The notes beneath the pieces are model-generated. The model was given only the letters and a program-made list of their open reading frames with translations, was not told the origin of the DNA and did no database searches. From the NCBI RefSeq assembly GCF_000428585.1, contig NZ_AUAF01000041.1, forward strand, positions 1 through 34,941: DNA of 34,941 nucleotides. Direction: 5' to 3'. This document shows, piece after piece, positions 7,199 to 16,196 of the stretch; position 1 is the stretch's first letter; the number at the start of each line of letters is the position of its first letter. This DNA is from Zooshikella ganghwensis DSM 15267. GTDB lineage: Bacteria > Pseudomonadota > Gammaproteobacteria > Pseudomonadales > Zooshikellaceae. The position numbers and the translations under genes are program-made.

Positions 7199-7978
7199 AT
7201 GTTGCAAGTGCCTGCTGAGGATATTAGTACCTGGATTACCCCTTTTCTCTGGCCACTATTTCGCATCAGCTCATTATTTATGGTAATGCCTATCATTGGT
7301 GCGCAAATGGTGCCTGCCCGTGTGCGTTTAGCGATGGCCTTAGCGGTTACCATCATGTTAATGCCTATGCTACCTGATATGCCGAAAGTTGATCCTTTTT
7401 CCTTAAGTGCTTGGCTGATTAACCTGCAGCAGGTGTTGATTGGTACGTTAATGGGATTTGCATTGCAGGTTTTTTTTCATTTGTTTGCTATGGCTGGACA
7501 AATGATTGCTATGCAAATGGGGCTGGGTTTTGCGTCGATGAATGACCCCGCTAATGGGGTTACCGTCACTGTACTGGGGCAGTTTTATTTGGTGATGACG
7601 ACTTTGCTGTTTTTAGCGGTTAATGGCCATCTTGTGGTTATTGAAGTGTTAGTTGAAAGCTTTCATACACTGCCAGTCAGTGAAGGGTTTTTGTTGCCAG
7701 AAGGGAGTATCGAGCGATTGGTGCTTTGGTTCAGTTGGATTTTTTCCAGTGCAATGTTAATTGCCATACCAGGTATGACTGCATTACTGATTGTTAATTT
7801 AACCTTTGGGGTGATGACAAAGGCTGCGCCCCAGCTGAATATTTTTTCATTGGGATTTCCGATGGCATTAATGTTTGGCCTGTTTATTGTTTGGATAACG
7901 GTGACGGGGTTTTTAGATCAATATTTAACGTTTAGTGAGCAGGCATTACTTTTTTTAAGAGACTTAGTGACTCAGTAG
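7199..7978 (+). CDS. fliR: Flagellar export gate protein FliR
   Basis: FliR completes the FliP5-FliQ4-FliR1 gate. It has about 259 residues with six hydrophobic segments. FLWPLFRISSLFMVMPIIG near the N-terminus, GQMIAMQMGLGFASMNDPAN and MTKAAPQLNIFSLGFPMAL are family hallmarks. The start is uncertain: ATG at 7199 gives the usual Met-Leu beginning, while an in-frame TTG at 7187 overlaps fliQ and has a better-spaced AGGG ahead of it. It is followed 49 nt later by flhB. Confidence 0.96.
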   Translation: MLQVPAEDISTWITPFLWPLFRISSLFMVMPIIGAQMVPARVRLAMALAVTIMLMPMLPDMPKVDPFSLSAWLINLQQVLIGTLMGFALQVFFHLFAMAGQMIAMQMGLGFASMNDPANGVTVTVLGQFYLVMTTLLFLAVNGHLVVIEVLVESFHTLPVSEGFLLPEGSIERLVLWFSWIFSSAMLIAIPGMTALLIVNLTFGVMTKAAPQLNIFSLGFPMALMFGLFIVWITVTGFLDQYLTFSEQALLFLRDLVTQ

Positions 7979-8027
7979 CATAATGTATGCTGAGGTGTTC
8001 AATCGTGGATTAATCACGGAATAGCCT

Positions 8028-9161
8028 ATGGCTGAGGAAAAAGATTCCAGTCAGGAAAAAACCGAGGAACCGACCCAGAAACGACTGCAAGATGCTAAGA
8101 AAGAAGGTCAGGTTCCTCGCTCAAAAGAACTAAGCACAATGGCACTTTTACTCATCGCTTCAGTGAGTTTGGTGCTGTCTGCAGGATTTTTGGCGCGTCA
8201 CCTAATTGTGATTATGCGGTTGAACTTTAATATAGAACGAGAAAAAATATTTGATACCGCTACGATGCTGCAGTTCTTAGGTGCTTCGCTGAATGATGCT
8301 ATTTTTGCAATTTTTCCGTTAATTTTAGCGTTGATGTTAGCAGGTATTTTGGCTCCAATTTTACTTGGTGGCTGGGTTTTCAGTGGCAAACTCATTCAGC
8401 CTAAGTTGAATCGTATCAGCCCATTAGCTGGCTTAAAGCGCATGTTCTCTGCTCGGTCTTTAGTTGAGTTGTTGAAGGCGATTGCCAAAGTAGTGGTTGT
8501 AGCCTGCTTTGCAATAGGGATATTACTGTGGGAGCAGAATCAAATATTGCAGCTAGGTCGAGCATCTATTGATAACGCCATTATTTCCAGTTTATGGCTA
8601 ATTGGTTGGGCAGCTATTTTACTGAGTATCAGCTTGGTATTGATTGCGGCCATAGATGTGCCGTTTCAAATCTGGGATACCCGTAAAAAACTTAAAATGA
8701 CCAAACAAGAACTCCGGGATGAGTTCAAAGATACTGAAGGTAAGCCTGAAGTTAAAAGCCGTATCCGGCAATTGCAGCGGGAGATGGCGGAACGTCGAAT
8801 GATGGCCGAAGTGCCAAAAGCCGATGTCGTGATCACTAACCCGGAGCACTATTCGGTAGCACTCAAGTATGACCCTGATAAAGCAGATGCACCCTATGTT
8901 ATTGCTAAAGGCGTCGATTTTATTGCACTAAAAATCAGAGAGATTGCTGTGGCTTCTGAGGTGCCTATTCTAGAAGCTCCACCACTTAGCCGGGCTATTT
9001 ACCATAGTACTGAGTTAAACCAACAGATACCCAGTGGTTTATACATTGCGGTTGCCCAGGTGTTGGCCTATGTGTATCAGCTCAAGCAAAAACGTACTGG
9101 TCAGAAGCCGCGTCCCCCAAAAGATTACCCTATACCTGAAGAGTTTCGTCGCGACAATTAA
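8028..9161 (+). CDS. flhB: Flagellar export switch protein FlhB, NPEH variant
   Basis: FlhB switches the export apparatus from rod/hook to filament substrates after self-cleavage. The 377 residues begin with the family head (EKTEEPTQKRLQDAKKEGQVP), then four membrane helices (about 30-215) and a cytoplasmic domain. The cleavage motif, Asn-Pro-Thr-His in most homologues, reads Asn-Pro-Glu-His here (N271-H274, in ADVVITNPEHYSVALKY). The Asn and Pro around the scissile bond and the His are kept. The C-terminal tail is proline- and lysine-rich (KRTGQKPRPPKDYP). A separate FlhB C-terminal-like protein is encoded at 24.3 kb. Confidence 0.97.
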   Translation: MAEEKDSSQEKTEEPTQKRLQDAKKEGQVPRSKELSTMALLLIASVSLVLSAGFLARHLIVIMRLNFNIEREKIFDTATMLQFLGASLNDAIFAIFPLILALMLAGILAPILLGGWVFSGKLIQPKLNRISPLAGLKRMFSARSLVELLKAIAKVVVVACFAIGILLWEQNQILQLGRASIDNAIISSLWLIGWAAILLSISLVLIAAIDVPFQIWDTRKKLKMTKQELRDEFKDTEGKPEVKSRIRQLQREMAERRMMAEVPKADVVITNPEHYSVALKYDPDKADAPYVIAKGVDFIALKIREIAVASEVPILEAPPLSRAIYHSTELNQQIPSGLYIAVAQVLAYVYQLKQKRTGQKPRPPKDYPIPEEFRRDN

Positions 9162-9265
9162 ATGGCAGTGAGATTGCGTGTTCAAAGAAGCTAAACCAAT
9201 TTTCTTTGCACAGAATTTCCTCAAGGCTTAGAGCGGAAGGGTGCTGTTACAAAGATATAAAAGGT

Positions 9266-9281
9266 GGGAAAGGTTTTTGCA
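9266..9281 (+). promoter_or_regulatory. Possible sigma-54 promoter for flhA
   Basis: GGGAAA-GGTTT-TTGCA has the invariant GG-N10-GC spacing (GG at 9267-9268, GC at 9279-9280) and a perfect -12 element, but a poor -24 element (three of six). It lies in the 187-nt flhB-flhA gap, where Pseudomonas also has a sigma-54 promoter for flhA. Plausible, not secure. Confidence 0.4.
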
Positions 9282-9348
9282 CATGCCTTGAAAGCTGATA
9301 AAGCGCAGGTTGATGATCAACATTCCTTAATGACAGGGAGCAGGCTGA

Positions 9349-11508
9349 GTGGCAGACCGTTCTATGGTAGTGAATACGCTAAAAGGCCTTGGTCAAGGTA
9401 ACTTAGGGGTGCCTGTGTTATTAATGGCGATCTTAGCCATGATGACGCTTCCCGTCCCGCCCTTTCTACTGGATGTTCTATTCACCTTTAACATTACTCT
9501 GGCACTGGTTGTTTTGCTGGTGTGTGTTTATAGTCTGCGGCCGCTGGATTTTGCGGTATTTCCCACAATTTTGCTGGTAGCAACATTATTACGGCTGGCA
9601 CTGAATGTGGCGTCAACGCGTGTCGTTTTATTACGAGGTCACACGGGAGGGGATGCGGCAGGTAAAGTCATTGAAGCATTTGGTGAAGTGGTCATTGGCG
9701 GCAACTATGTGGTGGGGCTGGTGGTTTTCGTTATTCTCATCATTATCAACTTTGTGGTAGTGACGAAGGGAGCAGGCCGAATATCTGAAGTATCTGCGCG
9801 GTTTACCTTGGATGCGATGCCTGGGAAGCAGATGGCAATTGATGCTGACTTAAATGCCGGCCTGATCAATCAGGATCAGGCTCGTTCTAGACGTGCAGAA
9901 GTAGGACAAGAGGCGGACTTTTACGGCTCCATGGATGGTGCCAGCAAGTTTGTGCGGGGCGATGCCGTGGCAGGGTTGTTAATTCTAGCCATCAATATCA
10001 TTGGCGGGTTATCCATTGGCATGGCTCAGCATCAGCTACCCTTTCAAACCGCATTGCAGAATTACTCTCTACTCACTATTGGTGATGGCCTGGTAGCGCA
10101 AATTCCCTCTTTGCTACTGTCCACCGCAGCGGCGATTATGGTGACCCGTGTTTCTGATGCCAAGGATATGGGGCATCAGGTCCGTCAGCAGATGTTCTCA
10201 TCACCCAAAGCCATTGGCGTTGCAGCAGCAATATTAATGGTTATGGGGTCTATTCCCGGTATGCCACATGTTGCATTTTTGGGGTTGGGGGGATTAGCGG
10301 CAATGGGCGCCTGGTTGATTTACCATCGTCAAAAAATCAGCGCTACGACAACAGCCGAGCCAGGCAAAGCCATACAGCCTGCAGCGGGTGGCCAGGTTGT
10401 GCCGACCGGGGCTGCCACCCAAGCAGGACCTGCACCTATCGAAACCAAGGAGTTAGGCTGGGATGATGTCACACCGGTTGATATGGTTGGGCTGGAAGTG
10501 GGTTATCGATTAATACCCCTGGTGGATAAAGCGCAAGGTGGAGAATTACTCAGTCGGATCAAAGGCGTTCGTAAAAAGCTCTCTCAGGAACTGGGGTTTC
10601 TCCTTCCTTCAGTCCATATCCGCGACAACCTTGACTTATTACCCAATGTGTATCGGATTACCTTAATGGGGGTGACCATCAGTGAGGCCGAGGTTCATCC
10701 TGAGCGGGAGCTGGCAATTAACCCAGGACAGGTATTTGGCTCTTTGGAAGGAATTGCTGCCAAAGATCCGGCATTTGGTCTTGATGCCGTGTGGATTGAG
10801 CCAGGGCTAAAAGATCAGGCTCAAACGTTAGGCTACACCGTTGTTGATGCGTCAACTGTGGTGGCCACTCACCTAAACCAAGTGCTGTTTAAACATGCCC
10901 ATGAATTGATAGGTCATGATGAGGTGCAACGGTTGCTGGAGCTACTGGGGCGTCAATCACCGAAACTGGCTGAAGAGCTACCCAGTAAAGTTTCGCATAG
11001 TACTTTACTCAAAGTGTTGCAAAGCTTACTGATTGAGCGCATTCCAGTAAGGGATATTCGCACCATCGCAGAAGCGCTGGCTGAAATAGGGGTAAAGAGT
11101 CAAGATCCCGCCACTTTGACTGCTTCAGTACGAACAGCGCTAGCGCGTTCCATTGTGCAAAGTATTGTAGGTACATCAGATAAGATTCCCGTCATCACAC
11201 TTGAGCCTCAGTTGGAACAAATGTTGCTGCAATCTGCTCAGCAGGCTAAGCAATCTGGAATGAGTGTGGAAGATGGCTTTGTCATTGAGCCTAGTTTGGC
11301 TGAACGTTTACAGCGCTCACTGCAAGAGGCAGTGTCCCGGCAGGAAATGGCAGGTCAGCCGGCAGTGCTGCTGGTAGCGGGGCCGATTCGACCTATGTTA
11401 GCCAGGTTCGCTCGATTTGGTATACCCAGCCTGCATGTATTGGCTTATCAAGAGATTCCAGACAATAAAGAAGTGACTATTGTCGCCAGTGTGGGCCAGC
11501 ATGAGTAG
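9349..11508 (+). CDS. flhA: Flagellar export protein FlhA
   Basis: FlhA is the large export-gate protein; its membrane part couples export to proton motive force and its cytoplasmic nonamer ring receives chaperone-substrate pairs. The 719-residue length is close to the family norm. About eight hydrophobic helices fill residues 15-330. The FHIPEP signature GRISEVSARFTLDAMPGKQM lies near residue 145-165. A Gly/Ala/Pro-rich linker (about 330-365) leads to the cytoplasmic domain. The start is GTG, supported by SD AGGGAG about 8 nt upstream. Confidence 0.97.
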   Translation: MADRSMVVNTLKGLGQGNLGVPVLLMAILAMMTLPVPPFLLDVLFTFNITLALVVLLVCVYSLRPLDFAVFPTILLVATLLRLALNVASTRVVLLRGHTGGDAAGKVIEAFGEVVIGGNYVVGLVVFVILIIINFVVVTKGAGRISEVSARFTLDAMPGKQMAIDADLNAGLINQDQARSRRAEVGQEADFYGSMDGASKFVRGDAVAGLLILAINIIGGLSIGMAQHQLPFQTALQNYSLLTIGDGLVAQIPSLLLSTAAAIMVTRVSDAKDMGHQVRQQMFSSPKAIGVAAAILMVMGSIPGMPHVAFLGLGGLAAMGAWLIYHRQKISATTTAEPGKAIQPAAGGQVVPTGAATQAGPAPIETKELGWDDVTPVDMVGLEVGYRLIPLVDKAQGGELLSRIKGVRKKLSQELGFLLPSVHIRDNLDLLPNVYRITLMGVTISEAEVHPERELAINPGQVFGSLEGIAAKDPAFGLDAVWIEPGLKDQAQTLGYTVVDASTVVATHLNQVLFKHAHELIGHDEVQRLLELLGRQSPKLAEELPSKVSHSTLLKVLQSLLIERIPVRDIRTIAEALAEIGVKSQDPATLTASVRTALARSIVQSIVGTSDKIPVITLEPQLEQMLLQSAQQAKQSGMSVEDGFVIEPSLAERLQRSLQEAVSRQEMAGQPAVLLVAGPIRPMLARFARFGIPSLHVLAYQEIPDNKEVTIVASVGQHE

Positions 11509-11550
11509 TTGTTGGCAGTAACTGAGATAGGCACGGCATAGGAAGAGCTT

Positions 11551-13080
11551 ATGAATATTAAACGCTACTTTGCTGCGGATATGCGCCAAGCACTTAAGCT
11601 GGTTAAACAGGAGTTAGGTGCTGATGCCACCATTCTTGAACAACGGCGGGTAGCGGGTGGGGTTGAACTCGTCGTTGCCAGGGATGCACCAACAATTCCC
11701 TCGCAGACTTCAGCTGCATCTCGCCACCGTTCAGATACCCAGAAAAAAGACTCAACAGCCGCATATAAGCAAAATCGTGCCTTCGCTCAGGACGATGAGT
11801 TTCACTGGCAAGGACATCAGGTTAATCAGCAAATGCAGTCAGAGCCGTTGGCTAGGCGGCAAGCACCTCAACAATCCCTTGTCGATTTAGCGCACTACAA
11901 ACAAGAGAGCCGTTTGCGGGATACCAAAAAAAACAAAACGGTACCGACTAAATCGCATAAGCTCAACACTCCGCAAACGAAGGCAAGGCCTAGCACCAAT
12001 GCTTATCAGGATGTACAAAGCCATAAATCTCAACAGGATAAACCTTATCAAGAAATTCAGTGGCAGCAAAAACAAGCCTTAGGTGATTCCCAAAAACAAC
12101 AACATGAGCAAGTAGGTGATACAGCACCTGGGCTGCTGACCAATTTACAGCAAGAGTTGCATGGTATGAGGATGTTGCTACAGCAGCAGATGGGGCAAAA
12201 AGCCTGGGGCGATTTTTGTCAGCTTAACCCCGTTGCCGCAATGGTCTGGCGGCGACTAGTGGGGATGGGCCTGTCACCACAGCGAAGCCATGCTATCGTG
12301 CAAAACATTCCAGCCGATAGTGCTGTAAAAGTGGCATGGCGACATGTATTGGGCCAGCTTAGCCGTTTGCTGAATACCACTAAGCGGGATTTAGTCGATA
12401 GTGGAGGAATTTTTGCACTGCTTGGGACCACTGGCAGCGGTAAAACCACCACCGTGGGCAAACTGGCTGCTCGGTATGCCCTGCAGCATGGCACCGAGTC
12501 GCTGGGGTTGATTACCTTAGATACCTTTCGCATAGGCGCCTGTGATCAGTTAAAAACCCTTGGCCGCATTTTAAATGTGCCAATCCGTGTGGTGAATGAT
12601 TTGTCGGGCTTACAACAGGCATTGGATGCCTTTCGTAGTAAATCATTGATTTTAATTGATACGGCGGGTCTGCATCCGCAGGATGATAATTTACAGCTAC
12701 AATTAAATTTACTTGATCAAGTACGGCCAATGGTTCGAAATTTTCTGGTGTTGGCCACTACCAGCCAACGTGCAGTACTTGAGCAAGCAATCGATACTTA
12801 CTCGACAGCACAAACAGTGGGTACGATTCTGACGAAAGTGGATGAAACACATAATTTAGGGGAGTCTTTGGATATGGTGATGGCTGCCCAGCTTGCGGTT
12901 TCTTATTATGCTGATGGACAGCGTATTCCTGAAGATATTGCCCTAGCGCGCAGTCATACGTTGTTGAGTCGAGCGGTAGCAATATCGGGATCACTGGCTG
13001 AAGATGATGCCGCATGGCTTGTACAACAGGAATGGACTATCGCAGGACACTCACTGTTTAATGAGTGTGCTGTTGGGTAA
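11551..13080 (+). CDS. flhF: Flagellar placement GTPase FlhF (SRP-type)
   Basis: FlhF marks the cell pole for flagellar assembly in polar flagellates. The 509 residues split into an N-terminal basic domain (MNIKRYFAADMRQALKLVKQ), a long Gln/Lys-rich low-complexity stretch (about 60-200) and the NG GTPase domain. P-loop GTTGSGKTTT is at about 290-299, DTFRIGACDQLKTLG follows, G3 DTAGL is at about 370 and G4 TKVDE at about 428. After DTAG the sequence reads LHPQD where many FlhF have a GQRD-like end, a small divergence. It sits 42 nt after flhA and 39 nt before fleN. Confidence 0.96.
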   Translation: MNIKRYFAADMRQALKLVKQELGADATILEQRRVAGGVELVVARDAPTIPSQTSAASRHRSDTQKKDSTAAYKQNRAFAQDDEFHWQGHQVNQQMQSEPLARRQAPQQSLVDLAHYKQESRLRDTKKNKTVPTKSHKLNTPQTKARPSTNAYQDVQSHKSQQDKPYQEIQWQQKQALGDSQKQQHEQVGDTAPGLLTNLQQELHGMRMLLQQQMGQKAWGDFCQLNPVAAMVWRRLVGMGLSPQRSHAIVQNIPADSAVKVAWRHVLGQLSRLLNTTKRDLVDSGGIFALLGTTGSGKTTTVGKLAARYALQHGTESLGLITLDTFRIGACDQLKTLGRILNVPIRVVNDLSGLQQALDAFRSKSLILIDTAGLHPQDDNLQLQLNLLDQVRPMVRNFLVLATTSQRAVLEQAIDTYSTAQTVGTILTKVDETHNLGESLDMVMAAQLAVSYYADGQRIPEDIALARSHTLLSRAVAISGSLAEDDAAWLVQQEWTIAGHSLFNECAVG

Positions 13081-13119
13081 TTACAAATTATTATGTTTGT
13101 TGTCTGAGTAAACAACACG

Positions 13120-13947
13120 ATGGGAATTAAACATCCAGTTCAGGTACTCGCTGTAACCGGAGGTAAAGGAGGCGTAGGCAAGACCAATGTGGCGCTTAAC
13201 CTGAGTATTGCTCTGGCAGAAATGGGGCGTCGCGTCATGCTGCTTGATGCTGATTTGGGGCTCGCTAATATTGATGTTTTGCTGGGCTTGTCACCAAAAC
13301 ACACCATCGCGGACGTGTTGGCAGGTAAGTGTGAGTTACGGGATATTCTTTTACACGGGCCTGGCGGTATAAAAATTATCCCCGCATCCTCCGGAACACA
13401 GGCGATGACACAGCTATCCTTGCAGCAGCATGCAGGGTTAATTAGTGCCTTCAGTGATCTTAATGACCAACTGGATGTGTTAATGATTGATACCGCTGCG
13501 GGGATTTCCAGCTCGGTGGTTAGCTTTGTTATTGCCAGCCAAGAAGTGCTGATCGTTGTCACCAATGAGCCAACCTCCATTACTGATGCCTATGCGCTGA
13601 TTAAGTTGCTCCATCGAGATCATCAGGTCATGCGTTATCGGGTTATTGCCAATATGGTGCGAAGTCAGCAGGAGGGTCAGCAACTTTTTAATAAGCTGAC
13701 CAATGTCACCGAGCGCTTTTTGGATGTCACCATGCAGTATTTGGGGGCTATTCCTTTTGATGACGCCTTACGTAAAGCGGTGCAGCGGCAACGTCCCTTA
13801 TTGGAGTGTTATCCTCGGGCAAAAGCGGCAATAGCGATACGAGCGCTGGCGCAGAAGATTGATAACTTTCCCTTACCAGCCTCACCTCGAGGGCATTTGG
13901 AATTTTTTGTGGAAACCTTGGTGTCCTGTGAAGTCGGACGTTGTTGA
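13120..13947 (+). CDS. fleN: Flagellar number regulator FleN/FlhG (MinD-like ATPase)
   Basis: FleN is a MinD/ParA-family ATPase that limits flagella to one per pole by antagonising FleQ/FlrA and FlhF. The 275 residues carry the deviant Walker A GGKGGVGKT at 14-22, switch I region LLDADLGLANIDVLLGL, and switch II DTAAGISSSV. The length and the downstream tail match Pseudomonas FleN. Its TGA stop shares its A with the fliA ATG (TGATG), so translation of the sigma factor is probably coupled. Confidence 0.96.
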   Translation: MGIKHPVQVLAVTGGKGGVGKTNVALNLSIALAEMGRRVMLLDADLGLANIDVLLGLSPKHTIADVLAGKCELRDILLHGPGGIKIIPASSGTQAMTQLSLQQHAGLISAFSDLNDQLDVLMIDTAAGISSSVVSFVIASQEVLIVVTNEPTSITDAYALIKLLHRDHQVMRYRVIANMVRSQQEGQQLFNKLTNVTERFLDVTMQYLGAIPFDDALRKAVQRQRPLLECYPRAKAAIAIRALAQKIDNFPLPASPRGHLEFFVETLVSCEVGRC

Positions 13948-14690
13948 TGAAATCAATGCAAGGTGTTGGACTATATTCCCAGGTAAGTGGGCAGCAAGGA
14001 CAGCAACTTGTCCAGCGTTTTGCCGGACTTGTTAAACGAATCGCCTTACATACTGCTGCTCGACTTCCTGCCAGCGTACAGTTGGATGACCTGATTCAAG
14101 CAGGAATGATCGGGCTGCTAGAGGCTGCGCGAAAATATGATGCCAGTAAAGGGGCCTCATTTGAAACCTATGCCACCATTCGTATCCGAGGCAGTATTGT
14201 CGATGAAATCCGCAAAGGGGATTGGGTACCGCGTTCTGTGCATCGAAATAGTCGACGAATTGCTGAGGCTATTCAACAGATTGAGGCAAAGTATGGCCGT
14301 GATGCCAAGGATCAGGAAATAGCAGAAGCTCTGTCACTTTCACTGGATGACTACTATGCCATGTTGAGTGATTTATCAGGTAGTCGATTGTTTTCATTTG
14401 AGGAGCTGACCGCCGCTGGGGATACATCACAAACATCATTAGCCAGCGAACACACAAGCGATAAACCACCAGATGAACTCCAGCAGAAAAAACTGCGGCA
14501 TGACTTAGCACAGGCAATACAAATGTTGCCAGAAAGAGAGCAACTGGTGTTGTCACTTTATTACGATGAAGAGTTAAACCTTAAAGAAATTGGGCAGGTG
14601 TTAGGGGTAAGTGAGTCCCGAGTGAGTCAAATTCATTCACAAGCTGCAATGCGACTTCGTGCTCGGTTAGCTGACTGGCAGCCCGAATAA
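13947..14690 (+). CDS. fliA: Flagellar sigma-28 factor FliA
   Basis: FliA directs RNA polymerase to late flagellar and chemotaxis promoters and is held by FlgM until the hook is complete. The ~247 residues show region 2 (DLIQAGMIGLLEAARKYD, then FETYATIRIRGSIVDEIRKG with DWVPRSVHR), region 3 and the region 4 helix-turn-helix (LNLKEIGQVLGVSESRVSQI). The ATG at 13947 overlaps the fleN stop; a TTG two codons further upstream is less likely. About 300 nt of non-coding DNA follow, containing a candidate FliA promoter for cheY. Confidence 0.97.
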   Translation: MKSMQGVGLYSQVSGQQGQQLVQRFAGLVKRIALHTAARLPASVQLDDLIQAGMIGLLEAARKYDASKGASFETYATIRIRGSIVDEIRKGDWVPRSVHRNSRRIAEAIQQIEAKYGRDAKDQEIAEALSLSLDDYYAMLSDLSGSRLFSFEELTAAGDTSQTSLASEHTSDKPPDELQQKKLRHDLAQAIQMLPEREQLVLSLYYDEELNLKEIGQVLGVSESRVSQIHSQAAMRLRARLADWQPE

Positions 14691-14899
14691 TATCAGTCTT
14701 TAATAAAACCATAATATTTATGTTCTGACACCATTCAATCACATTAGATGTAGCCAAATACACGTCAGGTTATTACCAAAAAAATTGATTGAGCATTATT
14801 GAATAATTATCCCAGTCTTTCAAGGGGCATGATTTGGTACTTGTTTTTGGCTATAAACTGTTATTGCGTAATGAAAATGTTTTGAACACTTTCTAAACA

Positions 14900-14927
14900 T
14901 AAATCGAATAAACTGGCATGCCAATAA
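14900..14927 (+). promoter_or_regulatory. Candidate sigma-28 (FliA) promoter for cheY
   Basis: TAAA at 14900-14903 and GCCAATAA at 14920-14927 (seven of eight against GCCGATAA) are separated by 16 nt, one more than the 15 between TAAA and GCCGATAA in enteric promoters. It lies about 65 nt ahead of cheY in a 300-nt gap and right after fliA, the gene for its own sigma factor. An inverted repeat, CTACTA-N6-TAGTAG, lies at 14932-14949 where transcription would begin. Confidence 0.5.
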
Positions 14928-14931
14928 TCAC

Positions 14932-14949
14932 CTACTAGACTTGTAGTAG
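14932..14949. repeat. Inverted repeat upstream of cheY
   Basis: CTACTAGACTTGTAGTAG has perfect 6-bp arms around GACTTG. It overlaps the predicted start region of the FliA-type promoter, so it could be an operator or a small 5' leader hairpin. Confidence 0.4.
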
Positions 14950-14990
14950 ATGTAAAAAGGCAGCATCTATGCATCATGAGGGAGGTCGCC

Positions 14991-15383
14991 TTGGATAAAA
15001 ATATGAAGATCCTTATTGTGGATGACTTTTCCACCATGAGGCGAATCATTAAAAACCTATTGCGAGACTTAGGGTTTACCAACACGGCAGAAGCGGATGA
15101 TGGTCAAACAGCACTTCCAGTTTTGAAAAGTGGTGGCTTTGATTTCTTAGTGACGGATTGGAACATGCCGGGTATGACAGGAATTGACTTGCTAAAAGCT
15201 GTCCGTGCAGATCCTAAACTCGCTTCTCTACCGGTTTTAATGGTAACGGCTGAAGCAAAACGAGACCAAATTGTTGAGGCTGCACAAGCTGGCGTTAATG
15301 GCTATGTAGTCAAGCCTTTTACTGCTCAAGTTTTAAAAGAAAAGATTGAAAAAATTTTTGAGCGTGTGGAAGCTGGTGGTTAA
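14991..15383 (+). CDS. cheY: Chemotaxis response regulator CheY
   Basis: CheY-P diffuses from the CheA array to FliM and reverses the motor. The single receiver domain has the acidic pair D11-D12, phosphoacceptor D56 in VTDWNMPG, Thr in VMVTAEA and Lys in YVVKPF, all present. The start chosen is TTG at 14991, because GGGAGGT lies ideally 4 nt before it and the next codons ([12 protein letters not shown]) match relatives. An in-frame ATG at 14976 would put the SD inside the gene; an ATG at 15003 is also in frame. The gene is 9 nt upstream of cheZ. Confidence 0.95.
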   Translation: MDKNMKILIVDDFSTMRRIIKNLLRDLGFTNTAEADDGQTALPVLKSGGFDFLVTDWNMPGMTGIDLLKAVRADPKLASLPVLMVTAEAKRDQIVEAAQAGVNGYVVKPFTAQVLKEKIEKIFERVEAGG

Positions 15384-15392
15384 GAGGCTGAT

Positions 15393-16184
15393 ATGTCGTT
15401 ATTAGATAAATACACTGAAGGGCTGACACCAGCTGAGCTTGAAGAAGACTTAAAAAGTCGTGCCCGTCAAATGGTGGAATACCTGGAAAAAGGTAATTTA
15501 AAAGATGCCATTCAGGTAATTCATGAAATTAATGAGGTACGGGATAAAAGCCTTTATAAAGAAATTGGCCGTTTAACCAGAGCCTTGCATGAAGCGATTA
15601 TGAACTTTCATTTAGAAGCAGGTTTTTCTGGAGAAGATAAAGAGCAAATTTCCAGCATGGCGGACGCCTCAGAGCGTTTAAACTATGTCACCAAAATGAC
15701 TGAGAAAGCGGCTAACCGTACCATGGATCTGGTGGATGCCAGCGTACCTATTGCGGGTGATATTGCTGAACAATCAAAAAATTTACGCGAAAGCTGGCAG
15801 AAGTTGCGTAAGCGCCAGATGAAGCCTAATGAGTTTCGCGAATTATACCAACATATTGAAGTGTTTTTAGACTCCACTGAAGGAAAAGCAAATACACTTT
15901 ATAACAACTTAAACGAAATTATTTTGGCTCAGGACTTTCAGGATTTAACGGGCCAGGTCATTAAAAAAGTCGTGGATTTGGTGGCTGAAGTTGAAGAAAG
16001 CCTGGTTCATTTAGTGCGTATGGCTGGACAGCTCGATACGTTAACAGGCATTGAACATCGCTTTGAGACGAAGGAAAAAGATAAAACCGTTGCCGAAGGG
16101 CCTCAGATGCGTGCGGAAGAACGTACTGATGTGGTATCAGGTCAGGATGAGGTTGATGACCTATTATCCAGCTTGGGGTTCTAG
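15393..16184 (+). CDS. cheZ: CheY-P phosphatase CheZ
   Basis: CheZ removes the phosphate from CheY-P. The 263-residue protein is almost all helix. The catalytic segment AQDFQDLTGQVIKK (about residues 179-192) contains the Gln that positions the attacking water. The C-terminal docking peptide DEVDDLLSSLGF (252-263) binds CheY, just as QVDDLLDSLGF does in Escherichia. It is longer than the enteric protein (214) owing to its N-terminal region. It is co-directional and 12 nt from cheA. Confidence 0.96.
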   Translation: MSLLDKYTEGLTPAELEEDLKSRARQMVEYLEKGNLKDAIQVIHEINEVRDKSLYKEIGRLTRALHEAIMNFHLEAGFSGEDKEQISSMADASERLNYVTKMTEKAANRTMDLVDASVPIAGDIAEQSKNLRESWQKLRKRQMKPNEFRELYQHIEVFLDSTEGKANTLYNNLNEIILAQDFQDLTGQVIKKVVDLVAEVEESLVHLVRMAGQLDTLTGIEHRFETKEKDKTVAEGPQMRAEERTDVVSGQDEVDDLLSSLGF

Positions 16185-16196
16185 GGGAGTTATTTC

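Noticed and set aside
12219-12533. 104-codon frame opposite flhF
   Set aside because: Shadow of the FlhF GTPase domain; no SD or family features.
13140-13580. 146-codon frame opposite fleN
   Set aside because: Long only because the FleN coding sequence is rich in codons that are open on the reverse strand; no recognisable protein.
14831-14850. Possible sigma-54 promoter TTGGTACTTGTTTTTGGC upstream of cheY
   Set aside because: The invariant GG-N10-GC spacing is not met, and the -12 GC is missing.
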